DNA of 64,000 nt from Ramlibacter lithotrophicus (GCF_012184415.1 NZ_VTOX01000001.1:558001-622000), one strand, 5' to 3'. Shown: positions 38,511-47,672, numbered from the stretch's first letter. Numbers and translations: made by a program. The notes: generated from the letters alone by a model not told the origin.

Positions 38511-38536
38511 GCACTTTATTGCATACGGAGAACCTG

Positions 38537-39007
38537 ATGAAATTGATCATCCTTGTCGGCACCATGACCAGCACGGCCGACTATGTTGCCCAGGCGATCC
38601 AGATGGATTGCGGCGACCTGGCGGACGAGATCGAGGTGCGGCTCATGGATGGGCTGGATATCACGGTGTTCGACGAAGATGCGCTATATCTCATCTGCAC
38701 TTCCACTTACGGCTCGGGCGATGTGCCAGACAACGCCCGGCAGCTGTACGACTCGCTTGACAGCAATCCCAAGTTCCTGGGCCACGTGCGCTACGGCGTC
38801 ATCGCCCTGGGCGACCGCACCTACCTCAATACCTTCGCGTTCGGCGGCAAGAAGTTCGACGAGCGCCTGCAGGGCCTGGGCGCCCAGCGCATCGGCGAAG
38901 TCTGGTGCCACGATGCCAGCGCCGGTACGATGCCCGAAGAGCTGGGCACCGCGTGGTGCCGCCAGTGGCTGGCACAGGCGCTGGCCACCGCCTCCGACAC
39001 CGCCTGA
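38537..39007 (+). CDS. Flavodoxin-domain protein (MioC-like)
   Basis: The 156-residue cytoplasmic protein has a flavodoxin fold: the FMN phosphate loop GTMTSTADYVAQAIQ at residues 8-22, then LICTSTYGSGDVPDNARQLY and VIALGDRTYLNTFAFGGKKFDE, all FMN-contact regions. It resembles MioC and the FMN domains of reductases. It is the first gene of the plus-strand benzoate transcript, and the ATG is preceded by GGAG. Given the absence of boxA in this cluster, it could carry electrons for BoxB, but that is a guess from position. Confidence 0.85.
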   Translation: MKLIILVGTMTSTADYVAQAIQMDCGDLADEIEVRLMDGLDITVFDEDALYLICTSTYGSGDVPDNARQLYDSLDSNPKFLGHVRYGVIALGDRTYLNTFAFGGKKFDERLQGLGAQRIGEVWCHDASAGTMPEELGTAWCRQWLAQALATASDTA

Positions 39008-39077
39008 GCGGGCCACGCACCCCTTCGGGGCCTGAGTGGCGGCGCAGGACCCGGCAGCAAGAACACAGGAGACAGAC

Positions 39078-40667
39078 ATGCACCTCAGCCGCGCCGACCA
39101 CACCAGCAGCCCGCCGCTGGTCGAGATTCCCCGTGACTACAACGCCGCCCACGACCTGATCGCGCGCAACGCGGCGCGCAGCGGCAAGGTGGCCTTCGTC
39201 GATGCCGCGAGCGGCGCGACGCTGACCTACGGCCACCTTGCGGACCAGGCGCACCGCTTCGCCAACACGCTGCGCTCGCGCGGTTTCGCGCCGGAAACGC
39301 GCGTCATGATCGCGATGCACGACACGCTGGAATGGCCCGTCGTGTTCCTCGGGTGCATCCTGGCCGGCGTGGTGCCGGTGGCGGCCAACACGCTGCTCAC
39401 CACGAAGGACTTCGACTTCATGCTGCGCGATTCGCGCGCGCGGGCCCTCTTCGTGTCCAGGGCCCTGCTGCCGACGATCGAGCCGCTGGTCGGGACCATC
39501 TCGTCGCTGGAGACGGTGGTGGTCGCCGGCGAGAGCGGCGACAAGTCGGTCGCCGGATGGATCGCCGCCGGCGCGGCCACTCCCGCCGTGGCATCGACCT
39601 GCTCCGACGAAGCCTGCTTCTGGCTCTACTCCAGCGGTTCGACCGGCGCGCCCAAGGGCACGGTGCACCTGCACAGCCACCTGATCCAGACCGCCGAACT
39701 CTATGGCCGCGCGGTCCTCGGCATCCGCGAGAACGACGTGGTGTTTTCCGCGGCCAAGCTGTTCTTCGCCTACGGACTGGGCAACGGCCTCACCTTTCCG
39801 ATGAGCGTCGGCGCGACGGCCGTCCTGCTGCCGGCGCGGCCCACGCCCGCCGACGTGTTCGGCGTGCTCAGGAAGTTCCAGCCCACGATCTTCTACGGTG
39901 TCCCGACGCTGTTCGCCGCGCTGGTCGCCGACCCCGCGCGGCCCAAGCGCGAGGAGCTGAACCTGCGCGTGTGCACGAGCGCCGGCGAAGCGCTGCCGGC
40001 GGAGATCGGCAAGCGCTGGACCGCGCAATACGGCTGCGAGATCCTGGACGGCATCGGCTCGACCGAGATGCTGCACATCTTCCTGTCGAACCGGGCCGGC
40101 GAGGTGCGCTACGGCACGACCGGCAAGGCCGTTCCGGGATACGAGCTGCGCATCATCGGCGACGACGGGCGCGAATGCGGGCCCGGCGAGATCGGCGAAC
40201 TGCAGATCTGCGGACCGAGCGCGGCCATCATGTACTGGAACAACCGGGCCAAGACCAAGGCCACCTTCGCCGGCGAGTGGACACGCAGCGGCGACAAGTA
40301 CACGCGCGACGACGACGGCTACTACACGTACGGCGGCCGCAGCGACGACATGCTCAAGGTCGGCGGCATCTACGTCTCGCCGTTCGAGGTGGAGGCCTGC
40401 CTGATGACGCACGCGGCCGTGCTGGAAGCGGCGGTGATCGGCGCCGCCGACACCGACGAACTGGTCAAGCCCAAGGCCTACGTCGTGCTCAAGCCGGGCC
40501 AGGCCGCCAGCGCCGAGGACCTGCAGATGCACGTCAAGAGCCAGCTCGCGCCCTACAAGTACCCGCGCTGGATCCAGTTCGTCCCCGAGCTGCCCAAGAC
40601 CGCCACCGGCAAGATCCAGCGCTTCAAGCTGCGCAGCGCGGCCGGCGAGGGCCGGGCGCGGGACTGA
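39078..40667 (+). CDS. bclA: Benzoate-CoA ligase family protein
   Basis: The enzyme activates benzoate to benzoyl-CoA with ATP. The 529-residue protein has the phosphate loop WLYSSGSTGAPKG, the substrate-pocket region AAKLFFAYGLGNGLTFPM, LDGIGSTEMLHIF, the hinge GRSDDMLKVGGIYVSPFEVE and the catalytic lysine in LPKTATGKIQR. These are characteristic of benzoate-CoA ligases of the BadA/BclA group. The ATG at 39078 follows an AGGAGA site; the longer frame from 39036 is rejected. Confidence 0.94.
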   Translation: MHLSRADHTSSPPLVEIPRDYNAAHDLIARNAARSGKVAFVDAASGATLTYGHLADQAHRFANTLRSRGFAPETRVMIAMHDTLEWPVVFLGCILAGVVPVAANTLLTTKDFDFMLRDSRARALFVSRALLPTIEPLVGTISSLETVVVAGESGDKSVAGWIAAGAATPAVASTCSDEACFWLYSSGSTGAPKGTVHLHSHLIQTAELYGRAVLGIRENDVVFSAAKLFFAYGLGNGLTFPMSVGATAVLLPARPTPADVFGVLRKFQPTIFYGVPTLFAALVADPARPKREELNLRVCTSAGEALPAEIGKRWTAQYGCEILDGIGSTEMLHIFLSNRAGEVRYGTTGKAVPGYELRIIGDDGRECGPGEIGELQICGPSAAIMYWNNRAKTKATFAGEWTRSGDKYTRDDDGYYTYGGRSDDMLKVGGIYVSPFEVEACLMTHAAVLEAAVIGAADTDELVKPKAYVVLKPGQAASAEDLQMHVKSQLAPYKYPRWIQFVPELPKTATGKIQRFKLRSAAGEGRARD

Positions 40668-40773
40668 AGCCGCTCGCGAGCGGCGCCGCGCGCCGAGCGC
40701 CCATGCGGGAAACCCATGGTGCTCGCCGCCCGCGGCCGCCCCCACAATCAGCGTGTACAAAAAAGGAGACTCC

Positions 40774-41964
40774 ATGACCACCCGTCGCCTCGTCCTCTCC
40801 CGCAGCGCCGCGATCGTCGGCGCCGCTTCCACCGGCTTGCTGCTGCCGCAGATCGTGCGCGCGCAGTCGAACCGGATCCGCGTCGGCTTCATGCTGCCGT
40901 ATACCGGCACGTACGCGGCGCTCGGGGTCGCGATCGAGAACGGCGTGCGCATGGCGATCAGCGAGAAGGGCGGCAAGCTGGGCGGCCGCGAGATCGAATG
41001 GTTCAAGGTCGACGACGAGTCCGAGCCGGCCAAGGGCGTCGAGAACGCCAACCGCCTGGTGCAGCGCGACAAGGTCGACGTCCTGATCGGGACCGTGCAC
41101 TCGGGCGTGCAGATGGGCATCCAGCGCGTGGCGCGCGAGTCCGGCGTGCTGAGCATCATTCCCAACGCCGGCGCGCACGCGGCCACGCGCGCCCTGTGCG
41201 CGCCCAACGTGTTCCGCACCTCGTTCACCAACAGCCAGCCGACGCTGGCCCTGGGCAAGCCGATGGTCGACAAGGGCATCAAGCGCGCGGTGTGGATCAC
41301 GCACAAGTACGCCGCCGGCGACGAGGCGTTCGAGGGCTTCCGCGACAGCTTCACCAAGGCGGGCGGCACGGTGGTCAAGGAACTGGGCCTGCCCTTCCCG
41401 CAGGTCGAGTTCCAGGCGCTGCTGACCGAGATCGCATCGATCAAGCCCGATGCGGTGGCCTGCTTCTTCGCCGGCGGCGCGGCCGCGAAGTTCATGCGCG
41501 ACTACGCCGCCGCCGGCCTGAAGGACCGCATCCCGCTGTGGGGATCGGGCTTCCTGACCGAAGGCGTCATCGACGCCGCCGGCGCCGCCGCCGACGGCGT
41601 GATGACGACGCTGCACTACAGCGACTCGCTGGACACGCCGCGCAACAAGCAGTTCCGCACCGCCTATGCCACCAACTTCAAGCTGCAGCCCGACGTGTAC
41701 GCGGTGCAGGGCTACGACGCCGGCCAGCTGCTGGTGCAGGGCATCGCCGCCGTCAAGGGCGACATCGGCGCCAAGCAGGCGTTGTACAAGGCACTGGAAT
41801 CCACGGTCATCGACAGCCCGCGCGGCAAGTGGACGATGAGCAAGGCGCACAACCCGGTGCAGGACATCTACCTGCGCCGCGTCGAGAACAAGGAAAACAA
41901 GGTGATCGGCGTCGCCGCCAAGGCCCTCGCCGATTCGGGCGCCGGCTGCAAGATGGGCGCCTGA
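40774..41964 (+). CDS. ABC transporter substrate-binding protein for benzoate-linked Liv transporter
   Basis: The 396-residue periplasmic protein begins with a twin-arginine-like signal (TTRRLVLSRSAAIVGAASTGLLLPQIVRAQ) and then a type I binding domain (RIRVGFMLPYTGTYAALG, residues about 32-50). It has DVLIGTVHSGVQMGI and ends in KWTMSKAHNPVQDIYLRRVE, typical of aromatic-acid binding members. A strong AAGGAG site precedes the ATG. It lies 106 bp after benzoate-CoA ligase and before livHMGF, so benzoate or a related aromatic acid is the likely ligand. Confidence 0.92.
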   Translation: MTTRRLVLSRSAAIVGAASTGLLLPQIVRAQSNRIRVGFMLPYTGTYAALGVAIENGVRMAISEKGGKLGGREIEWFKVDDESEPAKGVENANRLVQRDKVDVLIGTVHSGVQMGIQRVARESGVLSIIPNAGAHAATRALCAPNVFRTSFTNSQPTLALGKPMVDKGIKRAVWITHKYAAGDEAFEGFRDSFTKAGGTVVKELGLPFPQVEFQALLTEIASIKPDAVACFFAGGAAAKFMRDYAAAGLKDRIPLWGSGFLTEGVIDAAGAAADGVMTTLHYSDSLDTPRNKQFRTAYATNFKLQPDVYAVQGYDAGQLLVQGIAAVKGDIGAKQALYKALESTVIDSPRGKWTMSKAHNPVQDIYLRRVENKENKVIGVAAKALADSGAGCKMGA

Positions 41965-41965
41965 A

Positions 41966-42066
41966 GGCCGGGGCGTCCGCCCCGGCCGAGGGACTAGGGG
42001 CCAGGGATGAGGGACTAGGGCGAGCACTCCGTCGTCCCCTAGCCCCTAGCCCTGGCCCCTAGCCCC
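41966..42066. repeat. Paired hairpins after the binding-protein gene
   Basis: A perfect 9-bp hairpin, GGCCGGGGC/GCCCCGGCC (41966-41974 and 41979-41987), is followed by a 31-base imperfect inverted repeat: 41990-42020 (GGGACTAGGGGCCAGGG...) against 42036-42066, with 26 or so matching pairs and a 15-base loop. It is built from repeats of the unit CTAGGG. It lies between the binding protein and livH, where such structures often reduce read-through so that the binding protein is made in excess. Confidence 0.7.
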
Positions 42067-42077
42067 TTTTTCCACAC

Positions 42078-42941
42078 ATGGATCTCGCCAACTTTCTCAT
42101 CCAGCTTCTCAACAGCGTGCAGTACGGCCTGCTGTTGTTCATGCTGGCCGCCGGCCTCACGCTGATCTTCGGCATCATGGGCGTGGTCAACCTCGCCCAC
42201 GGCAGCTTCTACATGCTCGGCGCCTACCTGGCGTGGTCGCTCGCGGCCATGACCGGCAGTTTCGCCCTGGCCCTGGTCGGCGGCACCGTGATCGCGGTGC
42301 TGTTCGGGCTGCTGCTCGAACGGGTGCTGTTCCGGCACTTCTATCACCGCGACCACCTGGACCAGGTGCTGCTCACGTTCGGGCTGATCTACATCTTCGA
42401 GGAGTCGCGCTCCATCCTGTGGGGCGACGATGTGCACGGCGTGAAGGTGCCCGAGCTGCTGTCGGCGTCGGTGCCGCTGACCGAAACCATGTCCTATCCG
42501 GTCTACCGCCTGTTCATCTCAGGCGTGTGCGTTGCGCTGGCGCTCGGGCTGTACCTGCTCATCTCGCGCACGCGCCTGGGCATGAAGATCCGCGCCGGCG
42601 CCTTCAACCGCGACATGACCGAGGCGCTGGGCGTCAACATCAAGCTGATCCACGCCGTGGTGTTCGCGATCGGCGTCGCCCTCGCCACCGTGGCCGGGAT
42701 GATCGCCTCGCCCATTTCCAGCGTGTACCCGAACATGGGCTCGCAGGTACTGATCATGTGCTTCGTCGTCGTGGTGATCGGCGGCATCGGGTCGGTGCGC
42801 GGGGCCATGATCTCGGCGTTGCTGGTCGGACTGGTCGACACCTTCGGCAAGGTGCTGCTGCCGCAGGTGGCCGGCATGCTGGTGTACATGCTGATGGCCG
42901 CCGTCCTGCTCTGGAAACCCGAGGGGCTGTTCAAGCAATGA
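42078..42941 (+). CDS. livH: Branched-chain amino acid-type ABC permease LivH (benzoate cluster)
   Basis: The 287-residue membrane protein starts MDLANFLIQLLNSVQYGLLLF and has the LivH signatures LTLIFGIMGVVNLAHGSFYMLGAY and the EAA-like loop AFNRDMTEALGVNIKLIHAVVF, ending in LLWKPEGLFKQ. With LivM it forms the channel of the transporter beside benzoate-CoA ligase. The next gene overlaps it by four bases. Confidence 0.93.
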   Translation: MDLANFLIQLLNSVQYGLLLFMLAAGLTLIFGIMGVVNLAHGSFYMLGAYLAWSLAAMTGSFALALVGGTVIAVLFGLLLERVLFRHFYHRDHLDQVLLTFGLIYIFEESRSILWGDDVHGVKVPELLSASVPLTETMSYPVYRLFISGVCVALALGLYLLISRTRLGMKIRAGAFNRDMTEALGVNIKLIHAVVFAIGVALATVAGMIASPISSVYPNMGSQVLIMCFVVVVIGGIGSVRGAMISALLVGLVDTFGKVLLPQVAGMLVYMLMAAVLLWKPEGLFKQ

Positions 42942-43960
42942 GCGCGGCCAAGGCAAACCTCGAGGCGCTGCCGCGCACGCTGCAGGCCGTGCTCGCCCTC
43001 GCCTTCCTGGCGCTGGCGCTCTTTCCGGCGATCGGCACCGACTTCTACGTGCAGTCGGTGGCGCGGATGATGATCCTGGCGATCTTCGCCATGAGCCTGG
43101 ACCTGTTGCTGGGCGTGACCGGTCTGGTGTCGCTGGGGCACGCCGCGTTCTTCGGGCTGGCCGGCTACGCGCTGGCCTTCCTCACGCCGGCCGGCGAACC
43201 GGCGAGCCTGTGGTGGACGCTGCCGGCGGCCGTCGCGGCGTCGGCGCTGGCGGCCCTGGTGATCGGCTTCTTCGTCGTGCGCACCCACGGCATCTACTTC
43301 ATCATGGTGACGATGGCGTTCGCCCAGATGGTGTACTACGTCTTCTTCGACAACAAGGCGCTGGGCGGCTCGGACGGGATCTACGTCAACTTCAAGCCGG
43401 ACGCGGGCTTCTTCGACCTGGACAACAAGCTCGTCTTCTACTACTTCACGCTGGCCATGCTGCTGCTGGTGTACGCGTTCCTGCGGCGGCTGCTGTGGAG
43501 CCCGTTCGGACGCGTGCTCGCGGGCATCCGCGTCAACGAGCACCGGATGCGGGCCATGGGCTACGGCACCTTCGGCTACAAGCTCGCGGCCTTCACCCTG
43601 GCCGGGGGGCTGGCCGGCCTGGCCGGTTATCTCTTCGCGGCGCAGGGCGGCTACGTCAATCCCGAGCTGATGGGATTCCACACCAGCGCGCACGCGATCA
43701 TGATGGTGATCCTCGGCGGCATGGGCAACTTCGCCGGCGCGATCGTGGGCGCCTTCGCATTCGAGTACCTGCTGCACTGGTTCAAGGATCTGCCGACGGT
43801 GGGTGCCTTCAACCTCGGCAAGCACTGGCAGCTGTGGATGGGACTGTTCATCGTGCTCGTGGTGGTGTTCGCCCGCGGCGGCCTGCTCGGGGCCATCGAG
43901 CGGCTGTCGCGGCGCAAGGAGCGTCCGGCCGCCGCCGCCGAAGAGGAGCGCGCCGCATGA
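42938..43960 (+). CDS. livM: Branched-chain amino acid-type ABC permease LivM (benzoate cluster)
   Basis: The 340-residue membrane protein shows LivM motifs: MSLDLLLGVTGLVSLGHAAFFGLAGYALAF, IMVTMAFAQMVYYVFF, the loop GIRVNEHRMRAMGYGTFGYKLAAFT and a C-terminal helix before a short charged tail. It is translationally coupled to livH (ATGA) and to the following ATPase gene (ATGA). Confidence 0.93.
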   Translation: MSAAKANLEALPRTLQAVLALAFLALALFPAIGTDFYVQSVARMMILAIFAMSLDLLLGVTGLVSLGHAAFFGLAGYALAFLTPAGEPASLWWTLPAAVAASALAALVIGFFVVRTHGIYFIMVTMAFAQMVYYVFFDNKALGGSDGIYVNFKPDAGFFDLDNKLVFYYFTLAMLLLVYAFLRRLLWSPFGRVLAGIRVNEHRMRAMGYGTFGYKLAAFTLAGGLAGLAGYLFAAQGGYVNPELMGFHTSAHAIMMVILGGMGNFAGAIVGAFAFEYLLHWFKDLPTVGAFNLGKHWQLWMGLFIVLVVVFARGGLLGAIERLSRRKERPAAAAEEERAA

Positions 43961-44706
43961 ACGAAGTGCTGCTGGCGGCACGCAACATCACCAAGCGCTT
44001 CGGCGGGCTGTCGGCCGTGAGCGACGTGTCGCTGGACCTGTGGCAGGGCGCGATCCACGCCGTGATCGGTCCCAATGGCGCCGGCAAGTCGACGCTCACC
44101 CACCTGCTGTCCGGCGACCTCGCGCCCACGACCGGCACCGTCACGCTGGCCGGCCAGGACGTCACTGGCTGGCGTCCCGAGCGCATTTCGCGCGCCGGGC
44201 TGGGGCGCAGCTACCAGAAGACCAACATCTTCCTGCCGTTCACCGTGTGGGAGAACGTGCGGCTCGCGGCGCAGTCGCGGCACCAGCGCGCCGCGCGCTG
44301 GCTCAGCCGCGCCGGCGCCTTCGCCGACACGAACGAGCGCGCGGCACGCGCGCTGGAACTCGCCGCCTTGCAGCACCGGCGCGACGCGGTGGCCGGCACC
44401 ATGAGCCATGGCGAGCAGCGCCAGCTCGAGATCGCGATGAGCCTGGCCACCGCCCCGCGGGTGCTGCTGCTGGACGAGCCACTTGCCGGCATGGGCACGT
44501 CGGAGGCCGAGCGCATGGTGGAACTGCTGCTGCGGCTGAAGGCGGAGCACGCCATGATGCTGGTGGAGCACGACATGGATGCGGTGTTCGCCCTCGCCGA
44601 CCGGCTCACCGTGATGCTGAACGGCCAGGTGATCGCCAGCGGCGAACCGGCGCAGGTGCGCGCCGATCCCACGGTGCAGACCGCGTACCTCGGGGAGGAG
44701 CACTGA
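43957..44706 (+). CDS. livG: Branched-chain amino acid-type ABC ATPase LivG (benzoate cluster)
   Basis: The 249-residue ATPase has Walker A GPNGAGKST, the Q-loop region GLGRSYQKTNIF, a signature MSHGEQRQLEIAMSLA (SHGEQ is the common LivG variant), Walker B RVLLLDEPLAGMG and the H-loop LVEHDMDAVF. It overlaps both neighbours by one to four bases. Confidence 0.93.
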   Translation: MNEVLLAARNITKRFGGLSAVSDVSLDLWQGAIHAVIGPNGAGKSTLTHLLSGDLAPTTGTVTLAGQDVTGWRPERISRAGLGRSYQKTNIFLPFTVWENVRLAAQSRHQRAARWLSRAGAFADTNERAARALELAALQHRRDAVAGTMSHGEQRQLEIAMSLATAPRVLLLDEPLAGMGTSEAERMVELLLRLKAEHAMMLVEHDMDAVFALADRLTVMLNGQVIASGEPAQVRADPTVQTAYLGEEH

Positions 44707-45425
44707 TGTCCGACCTGCTGATCGACGCCGGCGGGCTGCACACCTACTACGGCGCCAGCCACATCCTGCGCGGCGTCGACTTCACGGTCGCGCGCGGTGA
44801 GACCATCGGGCTCATGGGCCGCAACGGCATGGGCAAGACGACGCTGCTCAAGACGCTGATGGGACTGGTGCCGCCACGGGCCGGCAGCGTGCGCGTCATC
44901 GGGCGCGACATGACGGGCCGGCCGCCGTACGAGATCGCGCAGCTGGGCGTCGCCTACGTGCCCGAAGGGCGCGGGATCTTCGGCAACCTGAGCGTGGTCG
45001 AGAACCTCAAGATGGCGGCGCGCCCGGGCCGGCGCGGCAGCCGCGCCGACGACTGGACCTACGAGCGGGTGCTGGAGACCTTCCCGCGGCTGAAGGAGCG
45101 CCTGGGACACGGCGGCCAGCAACTGTCGGGCGGGGAGCAGCAGATGCTCACGATCGGCCGCGCGCTGATGACCAATCCCGACGTCCTGATCCTGGACGAA
45201 GCGACGGAAGGCCTCGCGCCGCTGATCGCGCGCGAGATCTGGCGCATCTGCGAGCTGATCCGCGCGAGCGGCATCTCCAGCGTCATCGTCGACAAGAACT
45301 GGAAGCACCTGACGCAGATCACCGACCGCAACGTCATCCTGGTCAAGGGCCAGGTGGTGTTCGCCGGCACGTCGGACGAACTGCGCGCACAGCCGCGCCT
45401 GCTGGAGCAGCACCTGGGCGTGTGA
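44706..45425 (+). CDS. livF: Branched-chain amino acid-type ABC ATPase LivF (benzoate cluster)
   Basis: The 239-residue ATPase has Walker A GRNGMGKTT, VAYVPEGRGIFGNLSVVENL, signature LSGGEQQMLTIGRAL and Walker B DVLILDEATEGLAP. It closes the operon flavodoxin-bclA-SBP-livH-livM-livG-livF. The H-loop histidine position reads IVDKNWKHL, as in several aromatic-linked LivF proteins. A GC-rich stretch with GGGCCCGGGCCC follows its stop. Confidence 0.93.
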   Translation: MSDLLIDAGGLHTYYGASHILRGVDFTVARGETIGLMGRNGMGKTTLLKTLMGLVPPRAGSVRVIGRDMTGRPPYEIAQLGVAYVPEGRGIFGNLSVVENLKMAARPGRRGSRADDWTYERVLETFPRLKERLGHGGQQLSGGEQQMLTIGRALMTNPDVLILDEATEGLAPLIAREIWRICELIRASGISSVIVDKNWKHLTQITDRNVILVKGQVVFAGTSDELRAQPRLLEQHLGV

Positions 45426-45492
45426 GAGCGGTCTGCGGCCAGGGCCCGGGCCCGGCCGCCGCTCGCGCGGCCTGGGCGCGGGCCCATGCCGG

Positions 45493-45769
45493 CTAGTGCC
45501 CTGTCCCACAAATATCTGTACTCTCGTTCGGATGGATGCGGGGATGATCGGTGGTTGGCCAGAGCGGGTCCAGACTGGACGTCTGGACCCGCTCTGGACG
45601 GCCGCCGAGCGCCCCGCAGGCGCCGAACCCTTCGGGCTGGCTCGTAGCGGGCCGCATGCCGCGTTACGGTCACCGGCCCAATACGTCAAGTATTGGCCGG
45701 CGCCCGCGCCTTGCCTGCGGCCCGCTACGAACCAGCGAGAGCACAGATATTTGTGGGACAGGACACTAG
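45493..45769. mobile_element. 277-bp MITE-like element with terminal inverted repeats and nested hairpins
   Basis: Both ends begin with CTAG and continue as inverted repeats of about 36 bases (CTAGTGCCCTGTCCCACAAA... against CTAGTGTCCTGTCCCACAAA...), with very few mismatches. Inside are a perfect 17-bp stem (45559-45575/45581-45597), a 14-bp stem CGTAGCGGGCCGCA/TGCGGCCCGCTACG (45643-45656/45716-45729) and, within it, CCGGCC-AATAC/GTATT-GGCCGG (45673-45700). No transposase gene fits. CTAG at both ends could be a target duplication, as made by IS5- or IS481-group enzymes. The right end contains the stop codon of the next gene. Confidence 0.8.
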
Positions 45770-46536
45770 GGCCTGTCCGCGCGCAGCGACACGCTCTTCA
45801 CGCCGAACTTCTTCGTCGCGCCCTGCGCATTGGCGGAGAGGAAGCGGTACTGCTCGTTCACCTGCTCGGCCGCAATGCGCAGACCCGCCGACTCGATCGC
45901 GTCCTCGTACCGGGCGAGCTGCCACGCGCCGCCGATGCACGCGGCCCACAAGGTCGTGTTGCAGGTGATGGTGTCCGGCAGCGCGGCATCGGTCACGATG
46001 TCGGCGATCGCCATCTTGCCGCCGGGCCGCAGCAGACGCGCCACTTCCCGGAACACCTGCGGCTTGTCGACCGCGAGGTTGATCACGCCGTTGCTGATCA
46101 CGACGTCGAAGCTGCCCGACTCGAACGGCGCCGCGTCGATGTAGCCCTTGACGTACGTGATGTTGCGCACGCCGTGCCGCTGGCGCAGCATCTCGGCCTT
46201 GGCCCGTTGCGAATCGGTCATGTCCAGTCCGATCACCGTTCCCGAGGGGCCGACCAGCAGGCTCGCGACGAACGTGTCCATCCCGGAGCCGCTGCCGAGG
46301 TCGAGGACGCGCGCGCCCTCGACGTCGTCGAGCAGATGGAAGTAGTAGCCGACGCCGGCAAAGGAGTCGATCGATTCGGCCGGGACCCGGTCGAGGTCCG
46401 CAGCGCGGTAACCGAGGCGCGACGCGAGGCCGCGTCCCATCTCGAAGTGGAAGTCGCCGTGGGGGTTTTCGGCGACGTCGCGGTACATGGCCTGCACCTT
46501 GCCTTCCAGCTCGGCGCGGTCGACCTGCGCGCTCAT
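45766..46536 (-). CDS. SAM-dependent methyltransferase, ArsM-like
   Basis: The 256-residue protein has the class I methyltransferase core: VLDLGSGSGMDTF (motif I, near residue 77), GLDMTDSQRAKA, and FDVVISNGVINLAVDKPQVFREVARLLRPGGKMAIADI. The segment ITCNTTLWAACIGGAW resembles the cysteine region of arsenite methyltransferases, but the full set of arsenic-binding cysteines is not evident, so the substrate is open. The TAG stop at 45766-45768 lies inside the terminal repeat of the adjacent MITE-like element, so the original C-terminus may have been changed. Confidence 0.82.
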   Translation of the reverse strand: MSAQVDRAELEGKVQAMYRDVAENPHGDFHFEMGRGLASRLGYRAADLDRVPAESIDSFAGVGYYFHLLDDVEGARVLDLGSGSGMDTFVASLLVGPSGTVIGLDMTDSQRAKAEMLRQRHGVRNITYVKGYIDAAPFESGSFDVVISNGVINLAVDKPQVFREVARLLRPGGKMAIADIVTDAALPDTITCNTTLWAACIGGAWQLARYEDAIESAGLRIAAEQVNEQYRFLSANAQGATKKFGVKSVSLRADRP

Positions 46537-46550
46537 GGCTGGCCTGCCCG

Positions 46551-46919
46551 TCAGAAGCTGAGCGTCGCCGCGCCGCGCAGCAGCCGCTCGTGGATGACGC
46601 TGGAGCCGGCGATCGTGACCCCTTCGACGAAATCCGCCTGTTCGTAGCCGCGCGACTTGACGCAGGGCGTGCAGGCGTAGAGCGCGCCGCCGCGCGCGAC
46701 GAAGTCCCGCACCAGCGTGGCCAGCGGCTCGAGCGGCTGGACGTGCGTGGTGTCGCTCGCTTTCCTGCGCACCACGTCGACGCCGGCGCTGGTCAGGAAC
46801 ACGGCAACGCCCAGCCCGGCCGTGATGCCGCCGTTGGCGATGGTGAAGCCAACCGATGAAAGTTCGTGGTCGATGCCGTGCGTGATCACCACGACGAGTT
46901 CGTTTCGCTGTTCAGCCAT
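46551..46919 (-). CDS. DsrE family protein
   Basis: The 122-residue protein resembles the DsrE/DsrF-like family of small sulfur-handling proteins. Typical parts are LVVVITHGIDHELSSVGFTIANGGITAGLGVAVFLTSAGVDVV and a cysteine region ARGGALYACTPCVKSRGY, with a CxxC that may carry persulfide sulfur. The ATG at 46919 follows a GGAG-like site; a longer frame to 47078 is arginine-rich and rejected. It lies 14 bp upstream of the methyltransferase on the same strand. Confidence 0.82.
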   Translation of the reverse strand: MAEQRNELVVVITHGIDHELSSVGFTIANGGITAGLGVAVFLTSAGVDVVRRKASDTTHVQPLEPLATLVRDFVARGGALYACTPCVKSRGYEQADFVEGVTIAGSSVIHERLLRGAATLSF

Positions 46920-47150
46920 GTCGGTCTCCTGTGGAATGGGACGACGGGGCTTGCGAAACCCGTGCCACCCCGCGCCTCGCCCGTGTCCCCGGTGGAGCGC
47001 GGGGCGCGGCCTGGGCCGCCGCGCGCGCGGGCATGTCCGACGCGACATGCCCCATGTCCTGAAGGACATGAAGCCCATGAGACCTGCAGGGCCGGCGATG
47101 CCGCCGCGCGGCCGCTGCTAGACTGCCTTTCCATTCTGAAGGACGTCGTC

Positions 47151-47672
47151 GTGGACACCGACCGTGAGTTGCAGTTCGGTCCGGGCATGCGCGTGCAGCG
47201 CCTCGTCGAAGCGGCGTTCCTGGTGCTCGCGCTCTTCACGCGCGATGCCGGCTTCGCGCTGGTGACGTTCGCCCTCACGTCGTTGCAGGCCATCTCGCCG
47301 CGCTGGGCCGTCGTGGCGCTGGTCGTGGCACGCCTCGTGCGTTTCGACGGCCGGCACCGCGTCGGCGACCTCTATTTCGACCTGCGCGGCAGCCGCGGCG
47401 CCTGCGCGATCTCGGTGCTCGCACAGGCGCTCGGCCTGGCGCTGATCCTCGCGGGGTACCCGTTGGCCGGATTCCTGTTGCTGACAGTGCCGACGGCATC
47501 GTTCCTGATCGCCCCGACCCTGGGCTTCTGCGCCGGGTGCTGGTTCTATGTCCTGGGGCGCGATTGGCTCGCGCGTCGCGGCTTGAGGAGAACGTTCGAT
47601 GGCCACACTGACATCTGCGTCGACGCCCCGCAGCGCGCCCGGGATCAACGGCAACTGCCTCTTGCGCCGTAA
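47151..47672 (+). CDS. DUF4395-like membrane protein
   Basis: The 173-residue protein starts at a GTG with AAGGA eight bases upstream. It has four hydrophobic segments (FLVLALFTRDAGFALVTFAL, WAVVALVVARLV, AISVLAQALGLALILAGYPLAGFLLL, PTASFLIAPTLGFCAGCWFYVL). The last carries the GxCxGCxxY motif that marks DUF4395 proteins, which often sit beside thiol or sulfur-transfer genes. It is divergent from the DsrE gene and overlaps the following kinase gene by 74 bases. Confidence 0.65.
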   Translation: MDTDRELQFGPGMRVQRLVEAAFLVLALFTRDAGFALVTFALTSLQAISPRWAVVALVVARLVRFDGRHRVGDLYFDLRGSRGACAISVLAQALGLALILAGYPLAGFLLLTVPTASFLIAPTLGFCAGCWFYVLGRDWLARRGLRRTFDGHTDICVDAPQRARDQRQLPLAP

